A stretch of 64,000 nucleotides of DNA from Nannocystaceae bacterium (GTDB lineage: Bacteria > Myxococcota_A > Polyangia > Nannocystales > Nannocystaceae). Below, in pieces: positions 35,137 through 44,145 of the stretch (positions are counted from its first letter, which is position 1; each line of letters starts with the position of its first letter). The notes under the pieces are model-generated. The model was given only the letters and a program-made list of their open reading frames with translations. It was not told where the DNA came from and did not search any database. A program made the translations under genes and the position numbers. The stretch is taken from the NCBI GenBank assembly GCA_019694555.1, contig JAIBBS010000006.1, forward strand, positions 1-64,000, read 5' to 3'.

Positions 35137-36045
35137 GTGGCTGACACGCGCAACAACCACGTCGACGCGTTCCTCGACCGCCTGGCGCCGAGCCAGCGAG
35201 CGGTCTACGCGGCGATGCCGAACCTCGGCGATCTCCTGGGCGACATGCTCGCGCAGGCGCTGGCGTCGTGGCCACAGATCTCGCTGTCGGCCGAGGAGTT
35301 CCTCGCCCACGTCGCCGCCCGCCTGCCGGCCGAGCTCGCGCCCGAGGAGGCCCTCGGCGGCTTGTTCGTGGCCGATCTCTTCCTCGCCTGCGCCTGTGCC
35401 AAGGCCGACCGTCGCGCGCTCGAGGCCTTCGAGCACGACTTTGCCGGCGAGATCGCGCGCGGCCTGACCTCGCTCGCCGGCGACGAGGTCCGCGGCGACG
35501 ACTTCAAGCAAGAGGTGCGACACAAGCTGTTCATCGGCAAGCCGCCGGCCGGGCCCAAGATCGGCGAGTACTCGGGGCGCGGCAGCCTGCGCCGCTGGGT
35601 TCGCATCACCGCCAAGCGCACGTACATCGATCTCATGCGCTCCAAGCAGCGCGAGCCCGAGGTGCTCGCCGGCGACGAGGCGGTGTCGGAACGCGCGAGC
35701 GAGCAGGACCCCGAGCTGGTCTACGTCAAGGAACGCTATCGCCAGGAGTTTCGCACCGCGTTCACCACCGCGCTGTCGACCCTGACCACGCGGCAGCGCA
35801 ACATCTTGCGCCACCACTTCGTGCACCGGCTGCGCTTCGACGAGATCGCCGGCATCTACCGGGTGCACCGCGCCACCATCGCGCGGTGGATCGCCGACGC
35901 CCGCGCCGCGCTGCTCGAACGCACGCGCGCGGCGTTGCGCGAGCAGCTCGCGGTCGAGGGCGCCGAGTTCGACAGCATCATGCGCCTGGTGACCAGCGAC
36001 ATGGACGTGACCGTCAGCCGTCTGCTCAAGCCGCCGGGGCCGTGA
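35137..36045 (+). CDS. RNA polymerase sigma factor, Myxococcales-specific sigma-70 type
   Basis: The 302-residue product has an N-terminal helical domain not found in ordinary ECF factors (DLLGDMLAQALASWPQISLS and GGLFVADLFLACACAKADRR). A region-2-like part follows (DDFKQEVRHKLFIG, GEYSGRGSLRRWVRITAKRTYIDLMR), then a region-4 helix-turn-helix (LTTRQRNILRHHFVHRLRFDEIAGIYRVHRATIARWIADAR, read in parts). This layout matches the Myxococcales-restricted sigma-70 family described in TIGRFAM. It directs RNA polymerase to an unknown regulon. The start could be 35122 or 35137; the -10-like element favours 35137. It is divergent from murG with under 50 bp between, so the promoters overlap. Confidence 0.8.
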   Translation: MADTRNNHVDAFLDRLAPSQRAVYAAMPNLGDLLGDMLAQALASWPQISLSAEEFLAHVAARLPAELAPEEALGGLFVADLFLACACAKADRRALEAFEHDFAGEIARGLTSLAGDEVRGDDFKQEVRHKLFIGKPPAGPKIGEYSGRGSLRRWVRITAKRTYIDLMRSKQREPEVLAGDEAVSERASEQDPELVYVKERYRQEFRTAFTTALSTLTTRQRNILRHHFVHRLRFDEIAGIYRVHRATIARWIADARAALLERTRAALREQLAVEGAEFDSIMRLVTSDMDVTVSRLLKPPGP

Positions 36046-36061
36046 GCGGCCGCGACCGCGC

Positions 36062-37267
36062 TCAAGGGTCGCCGGCGATGATGCGGATGCCGCCGATCGA
36101 GAAGGTGCCCGCGACGAGCTCGGCGGCCCCGTCACCGTCGAGGTCGGCGAGCGCGAGCTGATCGACGCCGACGCCGACGTCGACGGTGGCGCGCCGGGTC
36201 CAGCCGCCGCGGCCGTCGCCGAGCCACAGCTGGACGTCGCGCTCGCCCGGCGCGAAAAAGCCCAGATCGAGGCGGTCGTCGCCGTCGATGTCGCCGCCGG
36301 CGAGCAGCCGGTCGTGCACCGACTCGATCGCGGTGGTGCCGGCGCGGCGCAGCGTGTCGAGCGTGCCGCGGTAGGCGACCAGCTGCGCCGGCACCGACTG
36401 CACCGCGAGCAGCTCGCGCGCGCCGTTGCCGTCGAGGTCGAGCACGGCGATGCCGGTGGCGGACGGCAGCTGCGGCGCGGGCTCGCGCGCGCCGAATCCA
36501 TCCGGGCCACCGCGGACGAGCTCGGCCGCCGCGTCGCTGGCGTGGGCCAGCAGCGCGTCGTCGTAGCCGTCGTCGTCGAGCGCGCCCAGCGAGAAACCGG
36601 TCGGCGCGCCCGGGTCGCCCGAGGTCGCCAGCACGCGCACGCGCGGGGCCTCGAAGCCGTCGGCGGTGCCGCGCGCCCACGCCAGCGCCACCTGCTCGCC
36701 CTGCAGGCCCAGCGCGACGACGTCGCCGATGCCGTCGTGGTCGACGTCGGCGATGGCCGAGGTCTGCGTCGCGAGGTCGACGTCGACGATGCGCGGCGCG
36801 CTGAAGCCACCGCTGCGGTCGGCGAGGTAGACCAGCATGGTGTCGTCGCAGGCGTCGACCAGCAGATCGATCGCGCCGTCGCCGTTGGCGTCGCCCAGCG
36901 CCGGATGGGCGCTGCAGCCGATGATCCCTGCGTCGCGGGGGGCGGCCAGCGTGCCGTCGCCCTGGCCTGCGTGCATGGTCGCGGTCACGGCCCCGGCCGC
37001 GTCGACGCCCAGCAGCAGCACGTCCGGCGCGTCGTCGCCGTCGAAGTCCGCGACCCGCAGCGCCAGCGGCACGTAGTCGACCGCGAGCTCGAGCGCGGTG
37101 TCGCCGAAGCAGGCCTCGCCGGCGACGGCGTGGCCGTCCCCGCACTGGCGCGCCGGCAACACGCGCGACACGCACGCGCTCGTGCCCATGAGCGCGAGCA
37201 CGGCGGGTCCCAGACCGCGGCCCACGGGCCACGGGCGGGATCGGCCCGGCGACGGCTGGCGCGCCAC
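36062..37267 (-). CDS. FG-GAP/VCBS-repeat lipoprotein
   Basis: The 401-residue product has a signal ending LMGTSAC and at least six FG-GAP-type blades with calcium loops: DFDGDDAPDV, DANGDGAIDL, DVDHDGIGDV, DLDGNGAREL, DIDGDDRLDL and DLDGDGAAEL. This predicts an extracellular seven-blade-like beta-propeller stabilised by calcium, common on myxobacterial surfaces and usually binding proteins or carbohydrates. The start GTG 37267 gives a basic n-region before the hydrophobic core. It is convergent with the sigma factor and divergent from corA. Confidence 0.82.
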   Translation of the reverse strand: MARQPSPGRSRPWPVGRGLGPAVLALMGTSACVSRVLPARQCGDGHAVAGEACFGDTALELAVDYVPLALRVADFDGDDAPDVLLLGVDAAGAVTATMHAGQGDGTLAAPRDAGIIGCSAHPALGDANGDGAIDLLVDACDDTMLVYLADRSGGFSAPRIVDVDLATQTSAIADVDHDGIGDVVALGLQGEQVALAWARGTADGFEAPRVRVLATSGDPGAPTGFSLGALDDDGYDDALLAHASDAAAELVRGGPDGFGAREPAPQLPSATGIAVLDLDGNGARELLAVQSVPAQLVAYRGTLDTLRRAGTTAIESVHDRLLAGGDIDGDDRLDLGFFAPGERDVQLWLGDGRGGWTRRATVDVGVGVDQLALADLDGDGAAELVAGTFSIGGIRIIAGDP

Positions 37268-37273
37268 GTCGAC

Positions 37274-37279
37274 ACGCTA
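37274..37279 (-). promoter_or_regulatory. -10-like TAGCGT for the FG-GAP lipoprotein
   Basis: On the minus strand TAGCGT, preceded by GC, ends 6 nt before GTG 37267. Confidence 0.4.
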
Positions 37280-37280
37280 G

Positions 37281-37307
37281 CAGCCCGTGGGGAAACCCGG
37301 CAACACG
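37281..37307 (+). repeat. Copy B of a dispersed intergenic repeat
   Basis: CGTGGGGAAACCCGGCAACACG (37286-37307) matches, at all but one position, the reverse complement of the core of the hairpin at 13161-13192, and the preceding CAGC also matches. The core GGG-GAAA-CCC could form a GNRA-type mini-hairpin inside a CGTG/CACG stem. Here it lies between two divergent genes. Confidence 0.55.
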
Positions 37308-37399
37308 AGAACAGCGCCCTCGGCCCCCATGGCCGCGTTGCTCGGAGCTCGCACGGCAGGACCACGACGCGGGGCCGCGATTCGGTCGACAATCGCGCC

Positions 37400-38533
37400 A
37401 TGGGCAATCGCCAAGCGCGCCGTGCAGATCGATCCTCGAGCACCAAGCCGAGGCGCAAGCGTCACGGGCCGCCGGTGCTGCACACGCCGCCAGGAACGAT
37501 CACGATCGAGCCGGGCGCGCAGGCGCCGGTGGTGCACGTGATCGCGTTCGGTTCGCCCGGCCGCGGCGCGGACGGCGAAGATGCCGACGAGCTGCGCAGC
37601 TTCGACGCCGCGCGCGTGGCGGCGTTGCGCCGCGAGCGGGCCGTCACGTGGGTGCACGTGGTCGGCCTCGGCGACGCCGGGTTGATCGAGGAGATCGGGC
37701 GCGCGTTCGCGTTGCACCCGCTCGCGCTCGAGGACGTGGTCCACACCAACCAGCGGCCGCGGGTCGAGCGCTTCGACAACGTCATCCAGATCAACATCCG
37801 CATCGTCGACGACGTCGGATCGCCGGAGACCGAGCAGCTTTCGGTCTTCCTCGGTGACGGCTTCGTGGTCAGCTTCGAGGAGCGCAAGGGCGACATCTTC
37901 GAGGTCGTGCGCGAGCGCATCCGCGAGGGCGCGGGTGCGCTGTGCGAGCGCACCGCCGACTTTCTCGCCTACGCGCTGCTCGACGTCGCGGTCGACGCGT
38001 TCTTCCCGGTGCTCGAGGCGGTCTCCGACGACCTCGAGGACATCGAAGATGCGATCCCCGAGGCCACGCTGCCGCAGCTCACGCCGCGCCTGCGGCGGGC
38101 CAAGCACCAGCTGCTGGGCCTGCGGCGCGCGTTGTGGCCGATGCGCGAGGTGCTGGGCTCGCTGGCGGCCGAGGACTCGCCGCTGGTCCACGCCGAGACC
38201 CGCGCGTACCTGCGCGATTGTCAGAGCCACTGCGCGCAGCTGATCGACATCGTCACGACCAACCGCGAGCTCGCGACCGATCTCGTCGATCTGCAGCTGT
38301 CGGTCGCGGGTCAACGCATGAACGAGATCATGAAGGTGCTGACGGTGATGGCGACGATGTTCATCCCGCTGACGTTCATCTGCAGCGTCTACGGCATGAA
38401 CTTCGACCCCAATGCCTCGCCGCTCAACATGCCGGAGCTGCGGTGGTTCTACGGCTACCCGTTCGTGATCGCGTTGATGCTCGCGACCGCGGGTGGGCTG
38501 CTGTTCTACTTCCGTCGCCGCGGCTGGCTGTGA
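37400..38533 (+). CDS. corA: CorA-family divalent-cation transporter
   Basis: The 377-residue product has a basic N-terminus, a cytoplasmic alpha/beta domain (RVERFDNVIQINIRIVDD; LSVFLGDGFVVSFEE), a long helix, and two C-terminal membrane helices. The first membrane helix ends in the family signature YGMNF, followed by an acidic short loop and VIALMLATAGGLLFYFRRRGW. CorA pentamers import Mg2+ (or Co2+). The alternative is a ZntB-like exporter; GMNF does not separate these. Confidence 0.88.
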   Translation: MGNRQARRADRSSSTKPRRKRHGPPVLHTPPGTITIEPGAQAPVVHVIAFGSPGRGADGEDADELRSFDAARVAALRRERAVTWVHVVGLGDAGLIEEIGRAFALHPLALEDVVHTNQRPRVERFDNVIQINIRIVDDVGSPETEQLSVFLGDGFVVSFEERKGDIFEVVRERIREGAGALCERTADFLAYALLDVAVDAFFPVLEAVSDDLEDIEDAIPEATLPQLTPRLRRAKHQLLGLRRALWPMREVLGSLAAEDSPLVHAETRAYLRDCQSHCAQLIDIVTTNRELATDLVDLQLSVAGQRMNEIMKVLTVMATMFIPLTFICSVYGMNFDPNASPLNMPELRWFYGYPFVIALMLATAGGLLFYFRRRGWL

Positions 38534-38546
38534 GCACCGGCGGTGC
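38534..38546. terminator. Small hairpin between convergent corA and the operon's last gene
   Basis: GCACC/GGTGC pair across a GGC loop in the 18-bp convergent gap. It could act on both strands but the stem is only 5 bp. Confidence 0.3.
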
Positions 38547-38551
38547 CGCGA

Positions 38552-40804
38552 TCAGAAGCGAGACTCGACCTCGAACCACAGCCAGTGTTCGGGGTTGGGT
38601 CGGCGCGCCAGGGTCGTCTCGCGGCGGTCGAGCCGGAAGATCACGTCGTAGCGCACCCGCGGCACGAACCAGCGTCGCACGCGGTACGACACATCGAAGT
38701 AGCCCCACATCGACTGCTCGTAGCGGGCGCGGTTGCCCATGTCGTCGTCGTAGTAGCGCCAACGCATCCGGATGCGCAGCGGGTCGATCGGGCGCGTGCT
38801 GATGAGGAAGTACCCGGCGCCGTCGTGGCGCACCGAGCCGGGATAGTCGGTGTCCTCGGTGAAGTCGTGGCGCCACTGCAGCATGAACCACACCCGTTCG
38901 TGCGGGTCGAAGCGCATGCGGCCGGTGAGGCTGTAGCGTTCGCCGGTGCAGGCCACGACCGTCTGCGTCGGGTCGGTGGTGGGCATGCTGTCCTGCGGGT
39001 CCTCGGTCACGACCGAGCCGTTGGCGTCGGTGTCGTACGCGTTGTCGCCAAGGTCGCAGTACGACTCGACGCCACCGTTGCGCGTGACGTCGCGATCCTG
39101 CAGCTGGAACCATAGCCCCGGGCGGAACCACTTGGTCGCCTGGGCGTCGGCGCGGGCGTAGAACTTGAGCTGCGGCCGCGCCCGCTCGACGCTGCTCCAC
39201 ACGTCGAAGAACGCGCGCAGCGACACGCGATCGGCAAGAAACGCGCTGTAGCGGACGCGGCCACCGGCCTCGTCGCTGGCGCGCACGCCGGCGTTCTGAT
39301 CCGCGGCCGACAGCGGCCGCGCGAACGGGTTGTTGAAGGCCCTGTCGTAGTAGCGTGCCGAGACCTCGATCTCGTGCACGTCCCAGGTCGCGGTGTGACG
39401 CAGCAACCCGGCGAAACCGCCGCCGCCGGTCTTGCCGTCGCCGACGTCGTCTTGGTGATCGAAGCTGCGTGTGACCTCGGCGAACAGATCGGCCCAGCGG
39501 TAGCCCCACGACGCGTCGGCGCCGACGGCACCGAACGCACCGCCGTAGGGAAACGGCGAGTAGGGGCGATAGTCCAGATCGACGCCCTGGGTGCGCCACC
39601 GCGGCGCCGCACCGTAGCCGGTGACGCCGACGTGGGTCCGGCGATCGCGGAACCAGCCGAAGTTGCCACCGCCGAGCATGAGGTCGAACATGTTCGGCAG
39701 GGTCTGGAACGAGTACTCGCTGGTGCGCTGCAGAAGCGGATCGTCGCGCTTGAACACCGGCGGCGCGCTGCAGTCGGGGTTGTCGGCGTCGTTGGGATCG
39801 CTGCAGCGGCCGCGGTCGTAGACCTGATACTGGTAGATGTCGCGCGGCTGGAACGAGAAGAAGCCGTACAGCTGCAGCCACCCCACCGGCAGCTGGATGT
39901 GCTTGGCACCCGCGGCGACGCCGAGCAGGCCATAGCGGAAGCGATAGTCGGGCGTGGCGTAGCGCGTGTCGTCGCACGGCGCCTCGCCGAGCTCGCCTGC
40001 GCTCTCCTTGCACAGCCGCGTGAGCTTGACGCGGCGATAGTAGGAGTCGTCGAGGAAGAAGCCGTTGGGCGTGTAGCGACCGCTGTTGTCGAAGGTGAGC
40101 CGCTGGCCGAAGCCGATGCGGTAGCTGCCTGCGATCACGCCCCACTGCGGCGTGTCCCACTGCACGAACACCTTGGGCAGCCACGGTCGCACGGCGTTGG
40201 GCTCGGCCGACAGACCGTCGCGGTTGGGATCCCACGCGACGCTGCCCAACCGATTGCGCGTCAGCGTGCCGGCCATGCCCAGCGTCAGGTGCTTGAGCGT
40301 GTTCACGCGGGCCTGCAGCACCATCGGCGGCGCGCGCAGGTCGCCCGAGGTCCAGATGGTCTGGTACTGCACGAAGCCGTTGACCGGGGCCTTGCGGCGG
40401 GGACCCTCGCCGACGGTGAGGTACGGCGCGATCGAACCCAGCGTGGTCTGGCTGAGCACGCCCGCGGCCACCAGCGCCGCGGGATCGCGGATGTGGCCGG
40501 CCTCGGTGCGATACGCGAGGATGCGATCGACGTCGGCGTAGGTGAGGTTGGGCAGCGCGTAGAGCTCTTCGCGCGCGGCGGTATCGAGATCGGTGCCGCG
40601 CCGCATGAGATCGACCAGGGTCGTGTACGTGCCCTCGCTGATCTGCCCGGTGTTGTACAGCTCGTAGAGCTCGTCCTCGTCCTCGGCGTCGACGAAGATC
40701 TCGTACTCGATCGCGTGTGCAGTGTCGGGCACCGCCCAGCTCGCCCCCGCCGCCAGCGCGAGCGCGAGCCAGCCGCCGCGAGACCGCCGCCGTCGCTCAG
40801 TCAC
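38552..40804 (-). CDS. Outer-membrane beta-barrel with N-terminal ComEA-like helix-hairpin-helix domain
   Basis: The 750-residue product has a signal peptide (basic start, hydrophobic core ending about DTAHA). A helix-hairpin-helix region spans about residues 68-132: DLDTAAREELYALPNLTYADV, ILAYRTEAGHIRDPAAL, then LGSIAPYL. That spacing is the one seen in ComEA-type DNA-binding domains. The remaining 600 residues are alternating amphipathic strands with frequent aromatic caps, ending in WLWFEVESRF with a terminal Phe, as in outer-membrane barrels. Periplasmic HhH domains bind DNA non-specifically. It is the last gene of the LTD/SNase operon, overlapping the upstream nuclease by 8 bp, so a role in handling DNA at the outer membrane is inferred. 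Confidence 0.72.
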   Translation of the reverse strand: MTERRRRSRGGWLALALAAGASWAVPDTAHAIEYEIFVDAEDEDELYELYNTGQISEGTYTTLVDLMRRGTDLDTAAREELYALPNLTYADVDRILAYRTEAGHIRDPAALVAAGVLSQTTLGSIAPYLTVGEGPRRKAPVNGFVQYQTIWTSGDLRAPPMVLQARVNTLKHLTLGMAGTLTRNRLGSVAWDPNRDGLSAEPNAVRPWLPKVFVQWDTPQWGVIAGSYRIGFGQRLTFDNSGRYTPNGFFLDDSYYRRVKLTRLCKESAGELGEAPCDDTRYATPDYRFRYGLLGVAAGAKHIQLPVGWLQLYGFFSFQPRDIYQYQVYDRGRCSDPNDADNPDCSAPPVFKRDDPLLQRTSEYSFQTLPNMFDLMLGGGNFGWFRDRRTHVGVTGYGAAPRWRTQGVDLDYRPYSPFPYGGAFGAVGADASWGYRWADLFAEVTRSFDHQDDVGDGKTGGGGFAGLLRHTATWDVHEIEVSARYYDRAFNNPFARPLSAADQNAGVRASDEAGGRVRYSAFLADRVSLRAFFDVWSSVERARPQLKFYARADAQATKWFRPGLWFQLQDRDVTRNGGVESYCDLGDNAYDTDANGSVVTEDPQDSMPTTDPTQTVVACTGERYSLTGRMRFDPHERVWFMLQWRHDFTEDTDYPGSVRHDGAGYFLISTRPIDPLRIRMRWRYYDDDMGNRARYEQSMWGYFDVSYRVRRWFVPRVRYDVIFRLDRRETTLARRPNPEHWLWFEVESRF

Positions 40805-41336
40805 ACGTCACCTCGGCGCACGCGCCCCACAGGCCGGTCTGCCCCTGCTGCGCCGCGGCCTCGAGCGACTCGAACTCGTCGACGCGAGCCTCGCCGTTGG
40901 GCGGGATCTGCAGCACGCACGCGAAGCCGCGCTCGACCAGCAGCGCGTTGACCTCGCGGCCGGCGACGGTCACGTACGCGAGCAGGCGGCCGTAGTCGTC
41001 CTCGCAGACCTCGTCGTACTCGAGCCCGATGGCCTTGCCTTCGACCAGACTGCGGTTGAAGTCGGCGGCCTCGCTGCCGTAGCAGTCGTGCTTGCCGCCG
41101 GTGCTCTCGGGTGTGTCGACCAGCAGGTAGCGAACGCGGCGGCCGTCGTCGAGCTCGACGGTGTCGCCGTCGATGACGCGCGCGACCGTCGCGTGCGCGG
41201 GGCCGCAGCGGCCCTCGTCGCTGGCACAGCCGGGCCACGTCGCCGCGGCCGCGCCCAGGCCCAGCGCGAGCGCGACGACGCCCGGTCGTCGCAGCGACGC
41301 CGACGCGGCGTCGCGGTGGTCGGTCGCGCTCAGCAC
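40797..41336 (-). CDS. Secreted thermonuclease (SNase) domain protein
   Basis: The 179-residue product has a hydrophobic signal ending near C37 (a weak lipobox, TWPGC) and one SNase domain: ATVARVIDGDTVELDDG, then VRYLLVDTPES, NRSLVEGKAIGLEYD, DDYGRLLAYV and VNALLVERGFA. The equivalents of the staphylococcal nuclease catalytic residues are present (R69, E77, R117), with the calcium-site Asp in DGD, so an active calcium-dependent nuclease is expected. GTG 41336 overlaps the preceding stop by 7 nt and its own stop overlaps the next start by 8 nt. Confidence 0.87.
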   Translation of the reverse strand: MLSATDHRDAASASLRRPGVVALALGLGAAAATWPGCASDEGRCGPAHATVARVIDGDTVELDDGRRVRYLLVDTPESTGGKHDCYGSEAADFNRSLVEGKAIGLEYDEVCEDDYGRLLAYVTVAGREVNALLVERGFACVLQIPPNGEARVDEFESLEAAAQQGQTGLWGACAEVTCD

Positions 41337-44010
41337 CCGTCGTTCGTCGCGAGCGGCGTGCCGAGATCACCGGCACCGTAGGCAGTGGAGGACGCGCACC
41401 AGTTGGCGTCGTTGTCGTTGGCGACCGGGTCGAGCGCGGCCTCGTCGAGCGAGCGCGACGCACCGGTCGGCGTGGTGGCCCAGGTGACCGCGTCGAGCAC
41501 GGTGCCGTCGACCCCGAGCGCGAGGCCGTCGGTCGAGTTGACCAGGCCGAAGGCGAACACGAAGCCGCCGTCGGGCAGGCCGCCGTTTTCGGCCATGGTC
41601 GCGTTGCGCACGAACAACACCCGCGTGTCGGCCGTGACCGCCAGGCACGCGCTGTTGTCGACGGTCTGCTGCAGGTTCACGGTGACGCCGTCGTCGGTGG
41701 TGGACAGCTGCAGGCCGTTGAGATCGAAGTCGCCGAGGATCGCGACCTCGAACCACTCGCCGTCGGCGTCCGCGACCGCGGCGGGGTTGGCCATGACCTC
41801 GCTGATCACGAGCTCACCCGGCGCGGGCGGCACGATCGCCCGGAGGTTGCCGCCGTCGTCGCACATGCCGTCGGTGTTGCCGACGCAGTCGAGCCCGACC
41901 GCCCCCGGCGTGCCGAGGTCGCCGTCGCCGTAGGGCGTGGTGCCGGCGCAGAAGTTGCCCTGGTCGTCGTTGTCGGTCGGGTTCTCCGCGTCGGGATCCA
42001 GGCTGACGGAGGCACCGGCGCTGGCGGCCGACCACGTCACGACGTCGAGCGGTGCGCCGCCGTAGCCGACCACGAGGCTGCCGCCGCCGTTCGCGAGTCC
42101 GAAGCCGAACGCGGCCTGCACCGCGGGCAGGCCACCGTTGCTGGCGCCATCGGTGCTGCGCGCGAACACCACGCGCGTGCCCGCGGCGACGGCGATGCAG
42201 TCGCCGCCGACCGGCAGGGTCTCGTCGGCCATGCCGACCTCGGTGCCGAGCTCGAGCCCGTTGAGATCGACGTCGGCGGTGACGAGCACCTCGAACCACT
42301 CGCCGCTCGCGTCGCTGACGGCGGAAGGATCCGGCATGAGCTCGGTGATGACCACGTCCCCCACGCCCGGCGGCACCGCGGCGCGGCGGGTGCCACCATC
42401 GAGGCAGGTGCCGGGGTTGACGGTGCCGCACGCGGGGTTGGTCGCGCCGGGGCTGCCGAGATCGCCGTCGCCGTAGGGATCGATCGCGTCGCACCAGTGC
42501 GCGGGGTCGTCGTTGTCGCCGGGATCGGTGAAGGAGGGATCGAGCTGGGTCGCGGCGCCGGAGCTGCTGCTCGGCCACGCGATGTCGTCGAGCACGGTGC
42601 CGCCGAAGCCGACGTTGAGCGTGCCGTCGCTGTTGCCCAGCGAGAACGCGAAGGTGGCCGCGACCTCGGGCAGGCCGCCGTTTTGCGCGGGGTCGTCACC
42701 GCGCGCGAGCACGACCGCGTCGCCCACGCCCACGAGGATGCAGTCGGCGACCTCCACGGTGTCCTCGACCTCGCCGCCGCGGCCGAGCTCGAGGCCGTTG
42801 AGGTGGAAGGGTGCGTTGGCGGTGAGCTCGAACCACTCGCCGGCGGCGTCGTCGACCGCGGCCGGGTTGGCGTGGAACTCGGTGATGACGACGTCGCCGG
42901 GCCCGGGCGACATCACGTCGATGAACTGCGTGCCGTCCCAGCACTGGCCCGCGGGCGGGGCGATCTCGCACTGCGTGTCGTTGGCGGCCGCGGGCGTGCC
43001 GAAGTCGCCGTCGCCGTAGGGCGTGGTCGCGGCGCAGAAGTGGCTCGGATCGTCGTTGCCCTCGGCGGTGACGAAGTCGGGGTCGAGGCTGTTGGCGGCG
43101 CCGGGGTCGGTGCCGGTCCAGCTGATCTCGTCGAGCACGTCGTCGCCGTAGAACAGCAGGAGCGAACCCGCGGAGTTGCCCAACGCGAAGTCGAACAGGC
43201 CGACCGGCGCCGGCAGGCCGCCGTTGGTCGCCGGATCGTCGCCACGCGCGAACAGCAGGTAGGTGCCGGCCTCGATCGAGATGCAGTCGGCGCTCGCGAC
43301 CGAGCCCTGCGGCCCGTCCTCGAGCGTGCGCCCGAACGCCAGGCCGTTGATGTCGACGGTCGCGCCGACGTAGACCTCGAACCACTCGCCGGCGTCGTCT
43401 TCGACCACCGCGGGGTCGGCGTGGAACTCGCTGATGACCAAGTCGCCGATCGCGGGCGCGACCACGTCGCGCGCGGTGCCGTCCTGCAGGCACGTGGTCG
43501 GCACGCCGACGCCCGCGCAGGCGTCGTTGGCGGCGCCCGGCGTCGCGAGCACGCCGTCGGTGAAGGTCGTGGTCGCGTCGCACCACAGCGTGATGTCGTC
43601 GTTGCCGCTCGCGTCGGGCGTGCGGCTGCCGTCGAAGCCGCGCGAGGCCGCCTCGGTGACCTCCTCGTACGGCACCTCGTCGATCGCCGTCTCGCCGCAC
43701 ATCACCGCGAGCCGTCCGCTGGTGTTGGGCAGATCGCCGAGGTCGGCACCGTAGCCGTAGTCGATGAACTCCGGCCGCACGCCGTCCTGATCGAGCACAC
43801 CGCCGAGCACGACCCAGTCGCCGGCGGCGATCTCGAGCGTGGTCAGCTCGTGGTCCTTGGCCGCGCTGCCGTCGCCCTTGGAGGCGTGCAGCGTGAGGCC
43901 GGCGAGATCGACCGGCGCGCCGGTGGCGTTGTACAGCTCGAACCACTCGTTGCCGCGATCCTCACCGGCCGCGTTGGCGAAGATCTCGGTGATGACCACG
44001 TCGCCGGGCA
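41330..44010 (-). repeat. Five tandem LTD-coding repeats, about 550 bp each
   Basis: Unit openings fall near 44010, 43450, 42900, 42364 and 41820 on the minus strand. The protein alignment is clear by eye; the DNA has diverged, so this is an old duplication series rather than a recent expansion. Confidence 0.7.
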
Positions 44011-44116
44011 GCACGTTCGCGCCGCAATCCCCGGTGCGGGCACCGCCGCCACCGTGGCACGCGACGGGGACCAGACACGCGGCGAGGTACAACAGGCTCG
44101 AGTCGGGCATTCGCAT
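41330..44116 (-). CDS. Lipoprotein with five lamin-tail-domain repeats
   Basis: The 928-residue product has a signal ending CLVPVAC. It consists almost entirely of five tandem units of about 182 residues, each starting GD(V/L)VI(T/S)E, then (G/N)EWFE(L/V), D(L/I)xGL and GDWVVL-like strands, and closing with NDDxxxxCxxxxxYGDGDxGTPxxxN. The opening strands are those of lamin-tail (LTD) immunoglobulin-like domains, which in bacteria are secreted and often next to nucleases. Each unit except the first has a Cys-Ile/Leu strand (DCI, ACL) that could pair with the closing Cys. ATG 44116 has GGAAG 8 nt upstream. It sits between two SNase genes. Confidence 0.82.
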   Translation of the reverse strand: MRMPDSSLLYLAACLVPVACHGGGGARTGDCGANVLPGDVVITEIFANAAGEDRGNEWFELYNATGAPVDLAGLTLHASKGDGSAAKDHELTTLEIAAGDWVVLGGVLDQDGVRPEFIDYGYGADLGDLPNTSGRLAVMCGETAIDEVPYEEVTEAASRGFDGSRTPDASGNDDITLWCDATTTFTDGVLATPGAANDACAGVGVPTTCLQDGTARDVVAPAIGDLVISEFHADPAVVEDDAGEWFEVYVGATVDINGLAFGRTLEDGPQGSVASADCISIEAGTYLLFARGDDPATNGGLPAPVGLFDFALGNSAGSLLLFYGDDVLDEISWTGTDPGAANSLDPDFVTAEGNDDPSHFCAATTPYGDGDFGTPAAANDTQCEIAPPAGQCWDGTQFIDVMSPGPGDVVITEFHANPAAVDDAAGEWFELTANAPFHLNGLELGRGGEVEDTVEVADCILVGVGDAVVLARGDDPAQNGGLPEVAATFAFSLGNSDGTLNVGFGGTVLDDIAWPSSSSGAATQLDPSFTDPGDNDDPAHWCDAIDPYGDGDLGSPGATNPACGTVNPGTCLDGGTRRAAVPPGVGDVVITELMPDPSAVSDASGEWFEVLVTADVDLNGLELGTEVGMADETLPVGGDCIAVAAGTRVVFARSTDGASNGGLPAVQAAFGFGLANGGGSLVVGYGGAPLDVVTWSAASAGASVSLDPDAENPTDNDDQGNFCAGTTPYGDGDLGTPGAVGLDCVGNTDGMCDDGGNLRAIVPPAPGELVISEVMANPAAVADADGEWFEVAILGDFDLNGLQLSTTDDGVTVNLQQTVDNSACLAVTADTRVLFVRNATMAENGGLPDGGFVFAFGLVNSTDGLALGVDGTVLDAVTWATTPTGASRSLDEAALDPVANDNDANWCASSTAYGAGDLGTPLATNDGC

Positions 44117-44145
44117 GACGGTGCTTCCAGGTTCGTTCGCGGGGC

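Noticed and set aside
35089-36810. Long N-terminal extension of the murG frame
   Set aside because: It reads backwards through the sigma factor and part of the FG-GAP gene; MurG proteins begin just before the GGGTGGH loop.
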